Below the pieces are notes generated by a model, which saw only the letters and a list, made by a program, of their open reading frames with translations, was not told the DNA's origin and made no database searches. Below are positions 33,128-42,081 of a stretch of 42,130 bases of DNA, one piece after another. Origin of the DNA: CAZRNB01 sp964601355 (GTDB lineage Bacteria > Planctomycetota > Phycisphaerae > Sedimentisphaerales > Anaerobacaceae); the NCBI GenBank assembly GCA_964601355.1, contig CAZRNB010000007.1, positions 1-42,130 of the forward strand, written 5' to 3'. How positions within the stretch are numbered: the first letter of the stretch is position 1; each line of letters begins with the position of its first letter. The position numbers and the translations under genes were made by a program.

Positions 33128-33442
33128 ATGCGAATTGCATTCAAGATGTCGGTGAATAAGGGTATGGAAGAAGAATACGAAAAGAGACATAATCCAATAT
33201 GGAAGGAGCTGGAAGACACATTAAAAAAGCACGGCGTTATTACATATTCGATATTTTTCGACCCGACGACCAATGAGCTTTTTGCTTATGCAGAGATCAA
33301 ATCTAAAGAGAAATGGGATAAGGTTGTGGATACCGCAGTTTGCAAAAAGTGGTGGAAGTACATGGGTCCATTGATGCCGTCAAATCCGGACAATAGCCCC
33401 AAATCGGTTGAGTTGAAAGAGGTATTCCATATAGAGCAATAA
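33128..33442 (+). CDS. rhaM: L-rhamnose mutarotase
   Basis: The protein of 104 residues is a small cytoplasmic dimeric alpha/beta-barrel enzyme interconverting alpha- and beta-L-rhamnose. Landmarks are the KRHNPIWKEL segment with the catalytic-type His21, YSIFFDPTTNELFAY and the Trp-rich CKKWWKYMGPLMPSNPD near the end, all typical of RhaM. AGAGG lies 10 bases before the ATG. It is the strongest clue that L-rhamnose is released by the surrounding glycosidases. No rhamnose isomerase, kinase or aldolase is present in the window. Confidence 0.88.
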   Translation: MRIAFKMSVNKGMEEEYEKRHNPIWKELEDTLKKHGVITYSIFFDPTTNELFAYAEIKSKEKWDKVVDTAVCKKWWKYMGPLMPSNPDNSPKSVELKEVFHIEQ

Positions 33443-33461
33443 TTCAACAGGAGGTGAATAG

Positions 33462-34445
33462 ATGCAATATCGAGAATTGGGACGCACCGGCTGGAATGTC
33501 TCGGCGGTCAGCTTTGGTGCATGGGCAATTGGAGGTGCGTGGGGAAAGGTCAACGATACCGAATCGCTTGCTTCGCTGCACCGGGCAGCGGAGCTGGGCG
33601 TCAATTTTTTCGACACAGCCGACGTTTATGGCGACGGCCGAAGTGAACGGATGATTGCGCAGCTTCGCCGTGAGCACAAAGGGCAAATATATGTTGCTAC
33701 CAAAGCCGGTCGCCGGCTGGATCCGCATACATCAGAAGGCTACAATCGCAAAAATCTCACGGCTTTTATCGAACGAAGCCTTAAAAATCTTGATGCTGAA
33801 TCAATTGACTTGCTTCAATTGCATTGTCCGCCGATAGAGGTTTATTATCGTCCGGATGTCTTTGGCGTGCTCGATGACCTCGTCAAGGAGGGCAAAATCC
33901 GCTATTACGGCGTGAGCGTTGAAAAGGTGGAGGAGGCGCTAAAGGCGATTGAGTTCCCGAACGTGCAGACTGTGCAGCTTATTTTCAATATGTTCCGGCA
34001 GAGGCCGGCAGAGCTATTTTTCGAGCAGGCTAAGAAACGCAAGGTGGGAATATTAACGCGCTTGCCGTTGGCGTCTGGGATGCTTACGGGCAAGCTAAAC
34101 CCGGATAGCACCTTTGCGCCCGACGACCATCGGCAGTTTAACCGGCACGGCGAGCGATTTGATAGGGGCGAAACCTTCTCCGGCGTTGATTACCAGACAG
34201 GATTGAAAGTGGTTAAGAAATTAAAAGATTTATGTCCTGACGGTATGAGCATGGTGCAGTTTGCTCTGCGATGGGTTTTGATGTTTGATGCGGTGACATG
34301 CACAATCCCCGGCGTCAGGCGTCCCTCGCAGGCTGAGGAGAACTTCTCCGCGGCTGACTTGCCCGCCTTATCCCGAAAAACGATGAGCGAAGTGCGTGAC
34401 ATCTACAATAAACACATCCGCGAATTAGTGCACAATTACTGGTAA
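33462..34445 (+). CDS. Aldo/keto reductase
   Basis: The protein of 327 residues is an NAD(P)H-dependent oxidoreductase with a TIM barrel. The catalytic tetrad is readable: Asp51 and Tyr56 in FDTADVYGDGRSE, Lys81 in VATKAG and His121 in LLQLHCPP. The cofactor-binding end includes IPGVRRPSQAEENF. AGGAGGTG precedes the ATG, 19 bases after rhaM. The position suggests it acts on a released sugar, possibly L-rhamnose or galacturonate, but the family is broad and specificity cannot be read. A heptad array begins 5 bases after its stop. Confidence 0.9.
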   Translation: MQYRELGRTGWNVSAVSFGAWAIGGAWGKVNDTESLASLHRAAELGVNFFDTADVYGDGRSERMIAQLRREHKGQIYVATKAGRRLDPHTSEGYNRKNLTAFIERSLKNLDAESIDLLQLHCPPIEVYYRPDVFGVLDDLVKEGKIRYYGVSVEKVEEALKAIEFPNVQTVQLIFNMFRQRPAELFFEQAKKRKVGILTRLPLASGMLTGKLNPDSTFAPDDHRQFNRHGERFDRGETFSGVDYQTGLKVVKKLKDLCPDGMSMVQFALRWVLMFDAVTCTIPGVRRPSQAEENFSAADLPALSRKTMSEVRDIYNKHIRELVHNYW

Positions 34446-34449
34446 ACCT

Positions 34450-34512
34450 CGATACTTGATACTCGATACTCGTCCTGCTCCGGCCCGCTCCGCCGTGACG
34501 AGTCGAGGATCG
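34450..34512. repeat. Heptad array I after the aldo/keto reductase
   Basis: Nine 7-base units: CGATACT, TGATACT, CGATACT on the left, a GC-rich centre, then CGAGTCG and AGGATCG units on the right that complement the left arm in most positions. It ends about 28 bases before the GH9 start. Confidence 0.85.
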
Positions 34513-34540
34513 AGATTTTTTTTGAAAGGCAGGTACGAAA

Positions 34541-36289
34541 ATGAAAAATCGTTTTTCAATCATCGCGATCTTTTTCTTAGTTAATGTGAGTGGAGTATTT
34601 GGTGTGGACTCTGATATCAGGCTTAATTCTTTGGGTTTTCTTCCTGCAATGCCGAAAAAGGCGACGATCATCTCCGAATGTAACAATTTTACGGTCAAAA
34701 AAGCAGCAGAAGCTCCTGATGCCAATTCGTCCAAACCTCGTCTGAGAAGTCAAGCCGAGGACACAATTTTTTCCGGCGCCGTGACAGGGCCGTTTTCGCA
34801 AAAGGATGTAAATCAGGTCGTATGGATAGCTGATTTTTCAGGCTTAACAGAAAAGGGCAGGTTTTACCTCGACGTGCCTGGAGTGGGCCGCTCCATCGAC
34901 TTTGAAATAGGCGATACGGTTTATGATTTTGCTTTTTACACAAGCTTTAGGGGCTTTTATCTGTGGCGATGCGGCACCGCAGTCGAAGGCAGGCACAACG
35001 GCGTCACATATTCGCAAGGCGCCTGTCATCTTAATGATGCGTATCAGGATTATATGGGTATTAATGACACCTCACTGCGGGATGGTACCGGCGGCTGGCA
35101 TGACGCCGGCGATTTCAATAAATATACGGTTAATGCAGGCGTTACGATGGGAGCGTTGTTTTTAGCCTGGGACCACTTCCAGGATAAGCTCAAGGACATG
35201 TCTTTAAACATACCTGACACCGCACCGAGTTGGCCGGATTATCTAAAAGAGCTGAAGTGGGAAATTGACTGGCTTTTGAAGATGCAGTATCCGGATGGTT
35301 CGGGTAAGGTCTCGCATAAATTGACAACCTTAAATTTCTGCGGCTTTATTATGCCGGAAAAAGAGATGGACAAAAGATACTTTACCGACTGGGGCTCGGC
35401 AGCCACGGCTGATTACGTCGCTGTGCTGGCTATGGCGGCAAGGTATTTTAAGCCTTACGATGCCGGGTACGCCCAAACCTGCCTTGATGCCGCAAAGATA
35501 AGTTACATTTTTTTGAAAAACAATCCAGCCGACAAAAGGCCGGATCTAAAAGCTTTTTCAACGGGCGCTTATGGAACCTCTGATCCCGATGACCGTCTGT
35601 GGGCTGCTGCTGAAATGTGGGAGACTACTGGAGAGGCTCAATACCTCAAGGACTTTGAAGAAAGAGCTGTAGCTGCTTTCACTTACAGAAGATTAGGAGA
35701 AGCACAGTCCTCTGATGGCAAAGTGGACGAGGACTGGGATTGGAGTAATGTCAGAAACCTCGGCATGTTCACTTATTTATTGTCCAAGCGTGAAGGCAGG
35801 AACGCAGCGATATTGGAGGATGTTCGCCATGACGCTCTTGCAACAGCCGATACAATTGTCGCCAAAGGTAATAAAGACGTGTATGGAAGACCCTTTGGCG
35901 GCAGGTATTATTGGGGCTGCAACGGGACGGTCGCCAGGCAGGTATTGAATCTGCAGGTAGCTTACAGGATAAGTCCGAAACCGGAGTATATCAATACCGC
36001 TTTAGATGCGATAGGGCATATATTCGGAAGAAATTATTATGGCCGAAGCTTCGTCACTGGTTTAGGACATCAACCTCCTATGAATCCGCACGACAGACGT
36101 TCTGGCGCCGATGGCATAGCTGAGCCGTGGCCTGGCTACCTTGTGGGCGGCGGACAGACCGTGAGGAACTGGCAAGACGTCGAAGGAAGTTACCAAACCA
36201 ATGAAATTGCCATAAACTGGCAGGGTGCTTTGGTCTATGCCCTTGCAGGATTTATCAGCGGTCAATCGTCATTAGGGGTAGGTCAGTAA
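34541..36289 (+). CDS. GH9 family glycoside hydrolase (endoglucanase-like)
   Basis: The protein of 582 residues has a signal peptide (about 1-20), an Ig-like N-terminal domain (about 20-120) and an alpha/alpha-barrel catalytic domain. Family signatures are GGWHDAGDFNKYTVNAG with the nucleophile-activating Asp188 and Asp191, FVTGLGHQPPMNPHDR with the conserved His, and YQTNEIAINWQGALVY with the acid Glu555. GH9 enzymes mostly cut beta-1,4-glucans, but the family also includes exo-glucosaminidases and xyloglucan enzymes. Within a pectin-like cluster a side-chain or hemicellulose role is equally possible. AAGGCAGG precedes the ATG. The next gene begins about 20 bases on. Confidence 0.92.
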   Translation: MKNRFSIIAIFFLVNVSGVFGVDSDIRLNSLGFLPAMPKKATIISECNNFTVKKAAEAPDANSSKPRLRSQAEDTIFSGAVTGPFSQKDVNQVVWIADFSGLTEKGRFYLDVPGVGRSIDFEIGDTVYDFAFYTSFRGFYLWRCGTAVEGRHNGVTYSQGACHLNDAYQDYMGINDTSLRDGTGGWHDAGDFNKYTVNAGVTMGALFLAWDHFQDKLKDMSLNIPDTAPSWPDYLKELKWEIDWLLKMQYPDGSGKVSHKLTTLNFCGFIMPEKEMDKRYFTDWGSAATADYVAVLAMAARYFKPYDAGYAQTCLDAAKISYIFLKNNPADKRPDLKAFSTGAYGTSDPDDRLWAAAEMWETTGEAQYLKDFEERAVAAFTYRRLGEAQSSDGKVDEDWDWSNVRNLGMFTYLLSKREGRNAAILEDVRHDALATADTIVAKGNKDVYGRPFGGRYYWGCNGTVARQVLNLQVAYRISPKPEYINTALDAIGHIFGRNYYGRSFVTGLGHQPPMNPHDRRSGADGIAEPWPGYLVGGGQTVRNWQDVEGSYQTNEIAINWQGALVYALAGFISGQSSLGVGQ

Positions 36290-36310
36290 GACCGCATGGA
36301 GAACAGAGAA

Positions 36311-38692
36311 ATGAAATCATTAACTTGCCTTATTATCTTTGTAACGGCTGTTACTTTATCGGCCCGGACATGTGAAGATTTTGATTTTGATTGGTACTTC
36401 AGCAGAGGAGATTTTCCTACGGCTATCTCCCCTGCATTTGATGAATCCGGTTGGCGAAAAGTAAATCTGCCGCACGACTGGAGTATTGAAGGGCCTCTCA
36501 GCCCCGAATATTCCAGTGGTACTGGTTTTTTCCCAGGCGGAGTCGGATGGTATCGCAAACATTTTAAGTTAGACCCGTCTGACAAAGAAAAAATCGTCAC
36601 AATAGAGTTCGACGGCGTGTACAATAATTCTTCAATCTGGATTAACGGAATTTTTGTAGGCCAGCGGCCTTATGGTTATTCGAGTTTTCAGTACGACCTG
36701 ACGCCCTATTTGAAATTTGGTGCTGATGAGAACATCATTGCGGTTCGTGTAGACCATTCCAAAATCGCAGACTCGCGATGGTACACCGGCTCCGGCATCT
36801 ACCGGCATGCACGTTTGTGTATCACTGACAAGCTTAGGATAGGACAGTGGGGTACATACGTTACCACGCCGGAGATTAAAAAAGATTCCGCCACTGTTAG
36901 AATTGAAACAACGGTTAAGAATGGTTTCGACCAGCCTAAGGCCTTTTCCCTTCAATCCGATGTTCTCACGGCAGAGGGAAGCGTAGCAGCAAGTCTGACC
37001 ACATCAGGATCACTGGATGCCGATGCGGAAGAGACTCTTATTCAGCAAATCAAGATCGACCGTCCACAGCTTTGGTCGCTTGAGACACCTAACCTTTACG
37101 CACTCAAAAGCAGTCTGAAGGTCGGAGAAAAAATTGCTGACGAAACAAACACAGCATTTGGGATTCGCACAATCCAGTTTGAGCCTAATAAGGGATTTCT
37201 GCTGAATGGCAAGCAGCTTAAGATTAAAGGTGTTTGTCTTCATCACGATGCGGGCTGCCTCGGTGCCGCTGTGCCGCAGAAGGTGCTCGAACGCCGTTTA
37301 CGTTTGCTTAAAGAACTGGGTGTCAATGCCGTTCGGACCAGCCACAATCCGCCGGCGCCGGAGCTGTTGGATATTTGCGACCGGCTCGGTTTGCTGGTAA
37401 AAGATGAGGCCTTTGACGAATTTACACCGCCGAAGAATAAGTGGATATCCGGCTGGAACGTGGGAATTCCGAGCCGATTCGGCTACGGTGAGGTATTTGC
37501 TCAGTGGTCTGAAATTGACATGCAGGATTTGGTCCGTAGAGACAGAAATCATCCGAGCGTATTTATGTGGAGCATCGGCAATGAGATTGATTATCCGAAC
37601 GACCCATTCTCTCACCCGGTGCTGGGGGAAAACTACCGACCCGAGCAGCCGGCGGCAGAAAACTTAGTCAAGTATGCCAAACCGCTTTTCGAGGTGACAA
37701 AAAGGTATGACAAGGCGCGTCCTGTTACTATGGGACTGGCCAGTATCCCAATGTCGAATGCAGTCGGCCTTGCTCAAATGCTGGATATTGTCGGATATAA
37801 CTATCAGGAGAAGTACTATGAATCCGACCACAAAACGTATCCGAATCGTTTTATCTTCGGCAGCGAAACCGACCATCAATACAGCTCCTGGGCGGTGGTA
37901 CGTGACAACGATTATGTCGGCGGACAATTTCTCTGGACGGGCATAGACTACCTCGGCGAAGCACTTAAATGGCCGGACAAAGCATTCAGTGCAGGTCTGC
38001 TTGACCTGTGCGGATTCAAAAAGCCTTTGGGCTGGTTCCGCCAGAGCCTCTGGTCTGATGAACCGATGGTTTATATATGTGTCCCTAAAAATAGCGATAG
38101 AAGAGGACGACGCATAAGCGTAGCCGAGGAACACTGGAACTGGCCTGCCAACACGACTGTCACTGTTTTTTGCTGCACAAACTGCCCTGAGGTAAAACTT
38201 TTTCTCAACGATAAGACCGTCGGAACGAAAAAGCTTTCGGAGGTAGTCCAAGGCCTTTTAATCTGGGAAGTCCCATACGAGGCAGGTGTTCTTAAGGCTG
38301 TGGGTCGTAAAAACGATACAGCCGTTTGCGAATACGTATTGAAGACGGCTGGACCTGCAAGTCTAATTAAGCTGCTGCCCGATGTAACAGAGATTCGTGC
38401 GGATGGCAAAGATATATGTCACCTGGAGTTCCAGATTGTGGATGACCAGGGTGTGCGTGTCCCTGATGCTGAGCATGAGCTGACGTTCGAATTGGATGGG
38501 CCTGGTGAGATTCTTGGAATCGAGAACGGTAATTTGAGCAGCCATGAAGATTACAAAGATAAAACTCATAAAGCCTATCACGGCCGAGGATTGGTCATTC
38601 TCCAGTCTAAACGAGAGCCTGGCATGATACGACTGACAGCGCATTCGGATGGACTTAAAGAAGCATCGGTTGAAATCAAGAGTATGAACTGA
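36311..38692 (+). CDS. GH2 beta-galactosidase-like glycoside hydrolase
   Basis: About 793 residues with a signal peptide (residues 1-18). GH2 domains appear in order: sugar-binding jelly roll (LPHDWSIEGPL, GGVGWYRKHF), Ig-like, and TIM barrel (GVCLHHDAGCLGAA, RTSHNPPAPELLDICDRLG) with acid/base Glu425 in WSIGNEIDYP and nucleophile Glu519 in FGSETDH. Ig-like C-terminal domains follow (VKLFLNDKTVG, YEAGVLKAVG). It is a paralogue of the GH2 at 30164 but lacks the F5/8C insert, and serves as the reference for that insertion. I chose the ATG at 36311, which has GGAG upstream; an ATG at 36296 is in frame but has no ribosome site. Confidence 0.92.
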   Translation: MKSLTCLIIFVTAVTLSARTCEDFDFDWYFSRGDFPTAISPAFDESGWRKVNLPHDWSIEGPLSPEYSSGTGFFPGGVGWYRKHFKLDPSDKEKIVTIEFDGVYNNSSIWINGIFVGQRPYGYSSFQYDLTPYLKFGADENIIAVRVDHSKIADSRWYTGSGIYRHARLCITDKLRIGQWGTYVTTPEIKKDSATVRIETTVKNGFDQPKAFSLQSDVLTAEGSVAASLTTSGSLDADAEETLIQQIKIDRPQLWSLETPNLYALKSSLKVGEKIADETNTAFGIRTIQFEPNKGFLLNGKQLKIKGVCLHHDAGCLGAAVPQKVLERRLRLLKELGVNAVRTSHNPPAPELLDICDRLGLLVKDEAFDEFTPPKNKWISGWNVGIPSRFGYGEVFAQWSEIDMQDLVRRDRNHPSVFMWSIGNEIDYPNDPFSHPVLGENYRPEQPAAENLVKYAKPLFEVTKRYDKARPVTMGLASIPMSNAVGLAQMLDIVGYNYQEKYYESDHKTYPNRFIFGSETDHQYSSWAVVRDNDYVGGQFLWTGIDYLGEALKWPDKAFSAGLLDLCGFKKPLGWFRQSLWSDEPMVYICVPKNSDRRGRRISVAEEHWNWPANTTVTVFCCTNCPEVKLFLNDKTVGTKKLSEVVQGLLIWEVPYEAGVLKAVGRKNDTAVCEYVLKTAGPASLIKLLPDVTEIRADGKDICHLEFQIVDDQGVRVPDAEHELTFELDGPGEILGIENGNLSSHEDYKDKTHKAYHGRGLVILQSKREPGMIRLTAHSDGLKEASVEIKSMN

Positions 38693-38741
38693 AATCCTAT
38701 AGTTAGTTAAAAGAAATCGATTTGTAAATAGGAGTAAACAA

Positions 38742-40877
38742 ATGAGAAACTGTTTGAAAGTTTTATTTTTAGTTTTTTTATTAGGCATACTTTCAATCAA
38801 GTCAGTGATATCTGCAGAAAGATCCTGGCAAACAATCTCAAATCCGACTGTTGCGGAGGTGGCTTCCAACTTTAAGTCGCCGCCGGCTGAATATAGTATG
38901 ACTTTTTATTGGGGCTGGGATGGTCCCATTTCCGAAGAAGTCATCGCCAGGGATTTGGATGAGTATAAAGCCAAAGGTGTCCGAGCCGTCACGCTTGAGC
39001 CGGGCTACGACATGGAATATCTGACCACAAAATGGTTTGAGATGGTTAAAATTGCGGTCGAGCAGGCCAGAATCCGCGGGATGCGTGTCTGGCTGGTGGA
39101 CGAAGGTAAATATCCAAGCGGATTTGCCGGCGGAAAATTCACCAAGGAACGGCCGGACCTGCGAATGCAGGCGCTTGTTATCACCGAACGCATCGATGTC
39201 GCTGTCGGCCAGGCGCTCACACGTAAACTCTCGACTGAGACGGTTAGCGCCGTTGCGATAAACCGGGCGGATAATACAAGCCAGGTCCTTAATATCAGCT
39301 CTGGCGAATTGAGCTGGACGGCTCCGCAGGGCGATTGGCAGGTTCAAATAGTCGAGCACGAGTTCCGCACCTCACCGACGCGGGCCGTCAACAATCCCAG
39401 CCGCGGCAAAGATGCCAGCAGCTCCCTCTGCGATTACTTAGACCCGGCTGCGACCCGGCAATTCATAGAATTTACACACGAGCAATATAAAAAATACGTC
39501 GGCCAGGAGTTTGGCAAGACGGTTTTAGGCTTTAGAGGCGATGAGCCGGATTACAGTATCTCAGGCATTCCGTGGACGCCTAAAATCTTTGCTGAGTTCG
39601 AGCGACGCAAGGGCTATGATGCACGTCCTTATGCAGCCTTTTTCTTTGCAAAAGGTGGTTTGACGGATAAACAAAAGCAGGCAAAGGCGGATTACTGGGA
39701 CGTCTGGTCGGATATGTTTGGGGAAAATTTCTTTGGAGTTCAGGCTAAATGGTGCGCTGAAAATAACCTTGAGTATTTAGTTCATCTCAACCATGAAGAG
39801 CAAATGATGGGTCTTGTCCGCTCCGAGGGAGATTTTTTCAGGTGTATGCGGCACGTCCAGATGCCCGGCATAGACACTATCTGGAGCCAGATTTGGATGG
39901 ATAAAGTCGCAGATTTCCCAAAGTACGCCTCTTCGGCTGCGCACCTCTTTGGCAGGCCCCGCGCGTTCACCGAAAGCTTTGCGGCATATAAACCTGCTCC
40001 GAACGTCGAGCAGGCCAAGTGGATTTTAAACCATCAGATCATCCGCGGCATCAATATGGTCGAAGTAATGTTTGTGCCGGCATCTTCCAAAGACAGGAGC
40101 GGAATGAGAGGATGGCTGGCAGCCGAAGAGTTTCCACAGGTGGCCGGTTATTTAAATCGGGCCTGTTACATTCTTTCTCAGGGACGTCCTGCCGCTGCAA
40201 TAGCGCTCTATCATCCAACAATGAGTATATGGCTCGGCGACGAGGATGCCAACAACAGCACTCTGGCTATTATGCAGCAGTTATTAGAGCATCAGCGTGA
40301 CTTTGACGTAGTGGATGACCAGTCAATTGGGTCGCTGTTAAAGCTCGAAGGTTCTGAGCTCAAAAACCGAAGCGGCCAGGGGTATCGTGCCGTGATTATT
40401 CCATCGACGATTGCAATTTCAAAAGCGGCTTTGGAAAAGCTTCGCACCTTTGCAGACCAGGGCGGCAGCGTAATCTTTGTTGGCAGAACGCCTTCTATGG
40501 TAGTGGAGAAAACCTTCCTCAATGCCGCTGGAAAACCGGACCTTAGCTGGGCGGTATTAGAGCCATCCGGTCAAATAACCGACCGCGTGATGGATGCTCT
40601 GCCTAAGCCAGATGTTTTATTTGAGCAGCCTTGCAAGGCGATCAAATATACACACCGTCACTGGCGAGATGCTGAGCTTTATATGTTTTTCAATGAAAGC
40701 CAGGAAAAACAAACCCGCAGAGCTGCACTCTCCGGCAGCGGCCAGATTCAAGTTTGGGACCCGACAACGGGAGAAATTGAGCTTCTAAAAAGTGTTTCTT
40801 CCGAAAATGGCAATGTACATTTGACACTCGATTTGGAGCCATACAGAACGAAGTTTATCGTTATCGGCGCAAAGTGA
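38742..40877 (+). CDS. GH106-like putative alpha-L-rhamnosidase
   Basis: The protein of 711 residues has a clear signal peptide (about 1-25). The N-terminal half is a TIM-barrel-like fold with FYWGWDGPISEEVIARDL, GVRAVTLEPGYD, MRVWLVDEGKYPSGFAGG and FRGDEPDY. The start-of-barrel region and the YPSGFAGG segment (residues 124-131) recall family 106 rhamnosidases. The protein is shorter than typical GH106 members. A beta-sandwich-type C-terminus follows (from about residue 560). Glu residues near EGKYPSG and RGDEPDY are candidate catalytic residues. GGAG precedes the ATG. With rhaM nearby, release of L-rhamnose is a reasonable inference, but the family assignment is by eye. Confidence 0.6.
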   Translation: MRNCLKVLFLVFLLGILSIKSVISAERSWQTISNPTVAEVASNFKSPPAEYSMTFYWGWDGPISEEVIARDLDEYKAKGVRAVTLEPGYDMEYLTTKWFEMVKIAVEQARIRGMRVWLVDEGKYPSGFAGGKFTKERPDLRMQALVITERIDVAVGQALTRKLSTETVSAVAINRADNTSQVLNISSGELSWTAPQGDWQVQIVEHEFRTSPTRAVNNPSRGKDASSSLCDYLDPAATRQFIEFTHEQYKKYVGQEFGKTVLGFRGDEPDYSISGIPWTPKIFAEFERRKGYDARPYAAFFFAKGGLTDKQKQAKADYWDVWSDMFGENFFGVQAKWCAENNLEYLVHLNHEEQMMGLVRSEGDFFRCMRHVQMPGIDTIWSQIWMDKVADFPKYASSAAHLFGRPRAFTESFAAYKPAPNVEQAKWILNHQIIRGINMVEVMFVPASSKDRSGMRGWLAAEEFPQVAGYLNRACYILSQGRPAAAIALYHPTMSIWLGDEDANNSTLAIMQQLLEHQRDFDVVDDQSIGSLLKLEGSELKNRSGQGYRAVIIPSTIAISKAALEKLRTFADQGGSVIFVGRTPSMVVEKTFLNAAGKPDLSWAVLEPSGQITDRVMDALPKPDVLFEQPCKAIKYTHRHWRDAELYMFFNESQEKQTRRAALSGSGQIQVWDPTTGEIELLKSVSSENGNVHLTLDLEPYRTKFIVIGAK

Positions 40878-40903
40878 GCGGTAAAATTGCACTGGAGGGC
40901 TAA

Positions 40904-42031
40904 ATGTTCGCATATCGAAAAATAATTATCATTACACTTGCAATATCAGTGTGTTATCCTGCGGTTGCTCTTGAGCGGCGAGACGTGACTTTTAAAATCT
41001 TTCAATTTCCCGCCAAGATGATTCCGCGAATAGACGGCAAGGCCGATGACTGGTCTATTGTGCCGGATGAATATGTCATCGGCCTCGATCAGCTCGTTGA
41101 TGACAATGGCAAACACAAAAAGCCTGACCCGAATAATTTAGACGTCCGAGTGCGTGTCGGATGGGTCAAGGGTTTGAACCGCTTGTTTTTTCTTTATGAG
41201 GCTTTTGATAATTACTGGGATTTTTCTCTTCCCGGCCTGCATAACGATACGTTTGAATTGGTGGTGGACGGCGACGCTTCAGGCGGCCATCTGATTGACA
41301 AAGAGCATCGTGAGATGTGGATTCCGGAAGAGGTAGGGGCTGCAGCCGCAGCCGATGACCGGATCAGTAATGAGGAGGCCAACTGGTCGATTCACGGCGT
41401 GCACGCGCAGAACTATCATATCTTCACGCCTGCCGAAGGTAAAGACTGGACATTGGCCTGGGGCGTTCAGCCCTGGATTAAAGAGCTTCCATTTGCCAAC
41501 GCCGCCTGCGACTATAATTTCAAGCCGGGCGAATCCGGCAGGCTCGTGCTTGAGTTTTGGATAACACCTTTTGATTATGCCGGCCCGGAAAGTCCTGCCC
41601 GCGCTATAGAATCCGTCCTTTGGGAAAACAAGATAATCGGCTTATGCTGGGCGGTTATTGATTACGATGATGTCGATAGCAAAAGCAATAATGGCTTCTG
41701 GAATCTCTCGCGAAGTCACAAAATGTACGGCAACGCCTCGCATTTATGTGCATTTCAGTTGATGCCGCTTGAGAAGCAATTCCACAAAGCTATTGAGGCC
41801 CAATGGTCGTTCAACGTATTGGATATGAGCCGCCGTATGGTGGCGTTTAAGGATTTGACTTATGGCAGGATAACGTCCTGGAAATGGGACTTCGGTGACG
41901 GCACGACATCGACGGAACAACATCCGATCCATCAGTATCAAAGAGCCGGCAGCTTTGTTGTTGTGCTTGACGTTGAAGGGCCTGACGGTAAGTCACGGCG
42001 TTCAAAAGTCTGGGACATCACAGTGAAATAA
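40904..42031 (+). CDS. Secreted CBM9-like and PKD domain protein
   Basis: The protein of 375 residues has a signal peptide (about 1-22). A CBM9-like beta-sandwich (about residues 38-290) opens with RIDGKADDWSIVPDEYV and has LFFLYEAFDNYWDF and DTFELVVDGDASGG, a pattern used for carbohydrate binding. A PKD domain closes it (about 305-375, WKWDFGDGTTSTEQHP). No catalytic motif is visible, so a role in holding the substrate or surface display is inferred. GGAGGG lies before the ATG. It ends the cluster seen here, and a heptad array starts 2 bases after the stop. Confidence 0.8.
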   Translation: MFAYRKIIIITLAISVCYPAVALERRDVTFKIFQFPAKMIPRIDGKADDWSIVPDEYVIGLDQLVDDNGKHKKPDPNNLDVRVRVGWVKGLNRLFFLYEAFDNYWDFSLPGLHNDTFELVVDGDASGGHLIDKEHREMWIPEEVGAAAAADDRISNEEANWSIHGVHAQNYHIFTPAEGKDWTLAWGVQPWIKELPFANAACDYNFKPGESGRLVLEFWITPFDYAGPESPARAIESVLWENKIIGLCWAVIDYDDVDSKSNNGFWNLSRSHKMYGNASHLCAFQLMPLEKQFHKAIEAQWSFNVLDMSRRMVAFKDLTYGRITSWKWDFGDGTTSTEQHPIHQYQRAGSFVVVLDVEGPDGKSRRSKVWDITVK

Positions 42032-42032
42032 T

Positions 42033-42081
42033 TAAGAATTTAGAATTTAGAATTTAGAATTATTTTTCTTAATTCTCAATA
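42033..42081. repeat. Heptad array J after the PKD protein
   Basis: Seven 7-base units: TTAGAAT repeated three times after TAAGAAT, then a T-rich centre and CTTAATT/CTCAATA units forming a shorter complementary arm. Confidence 0.85.
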
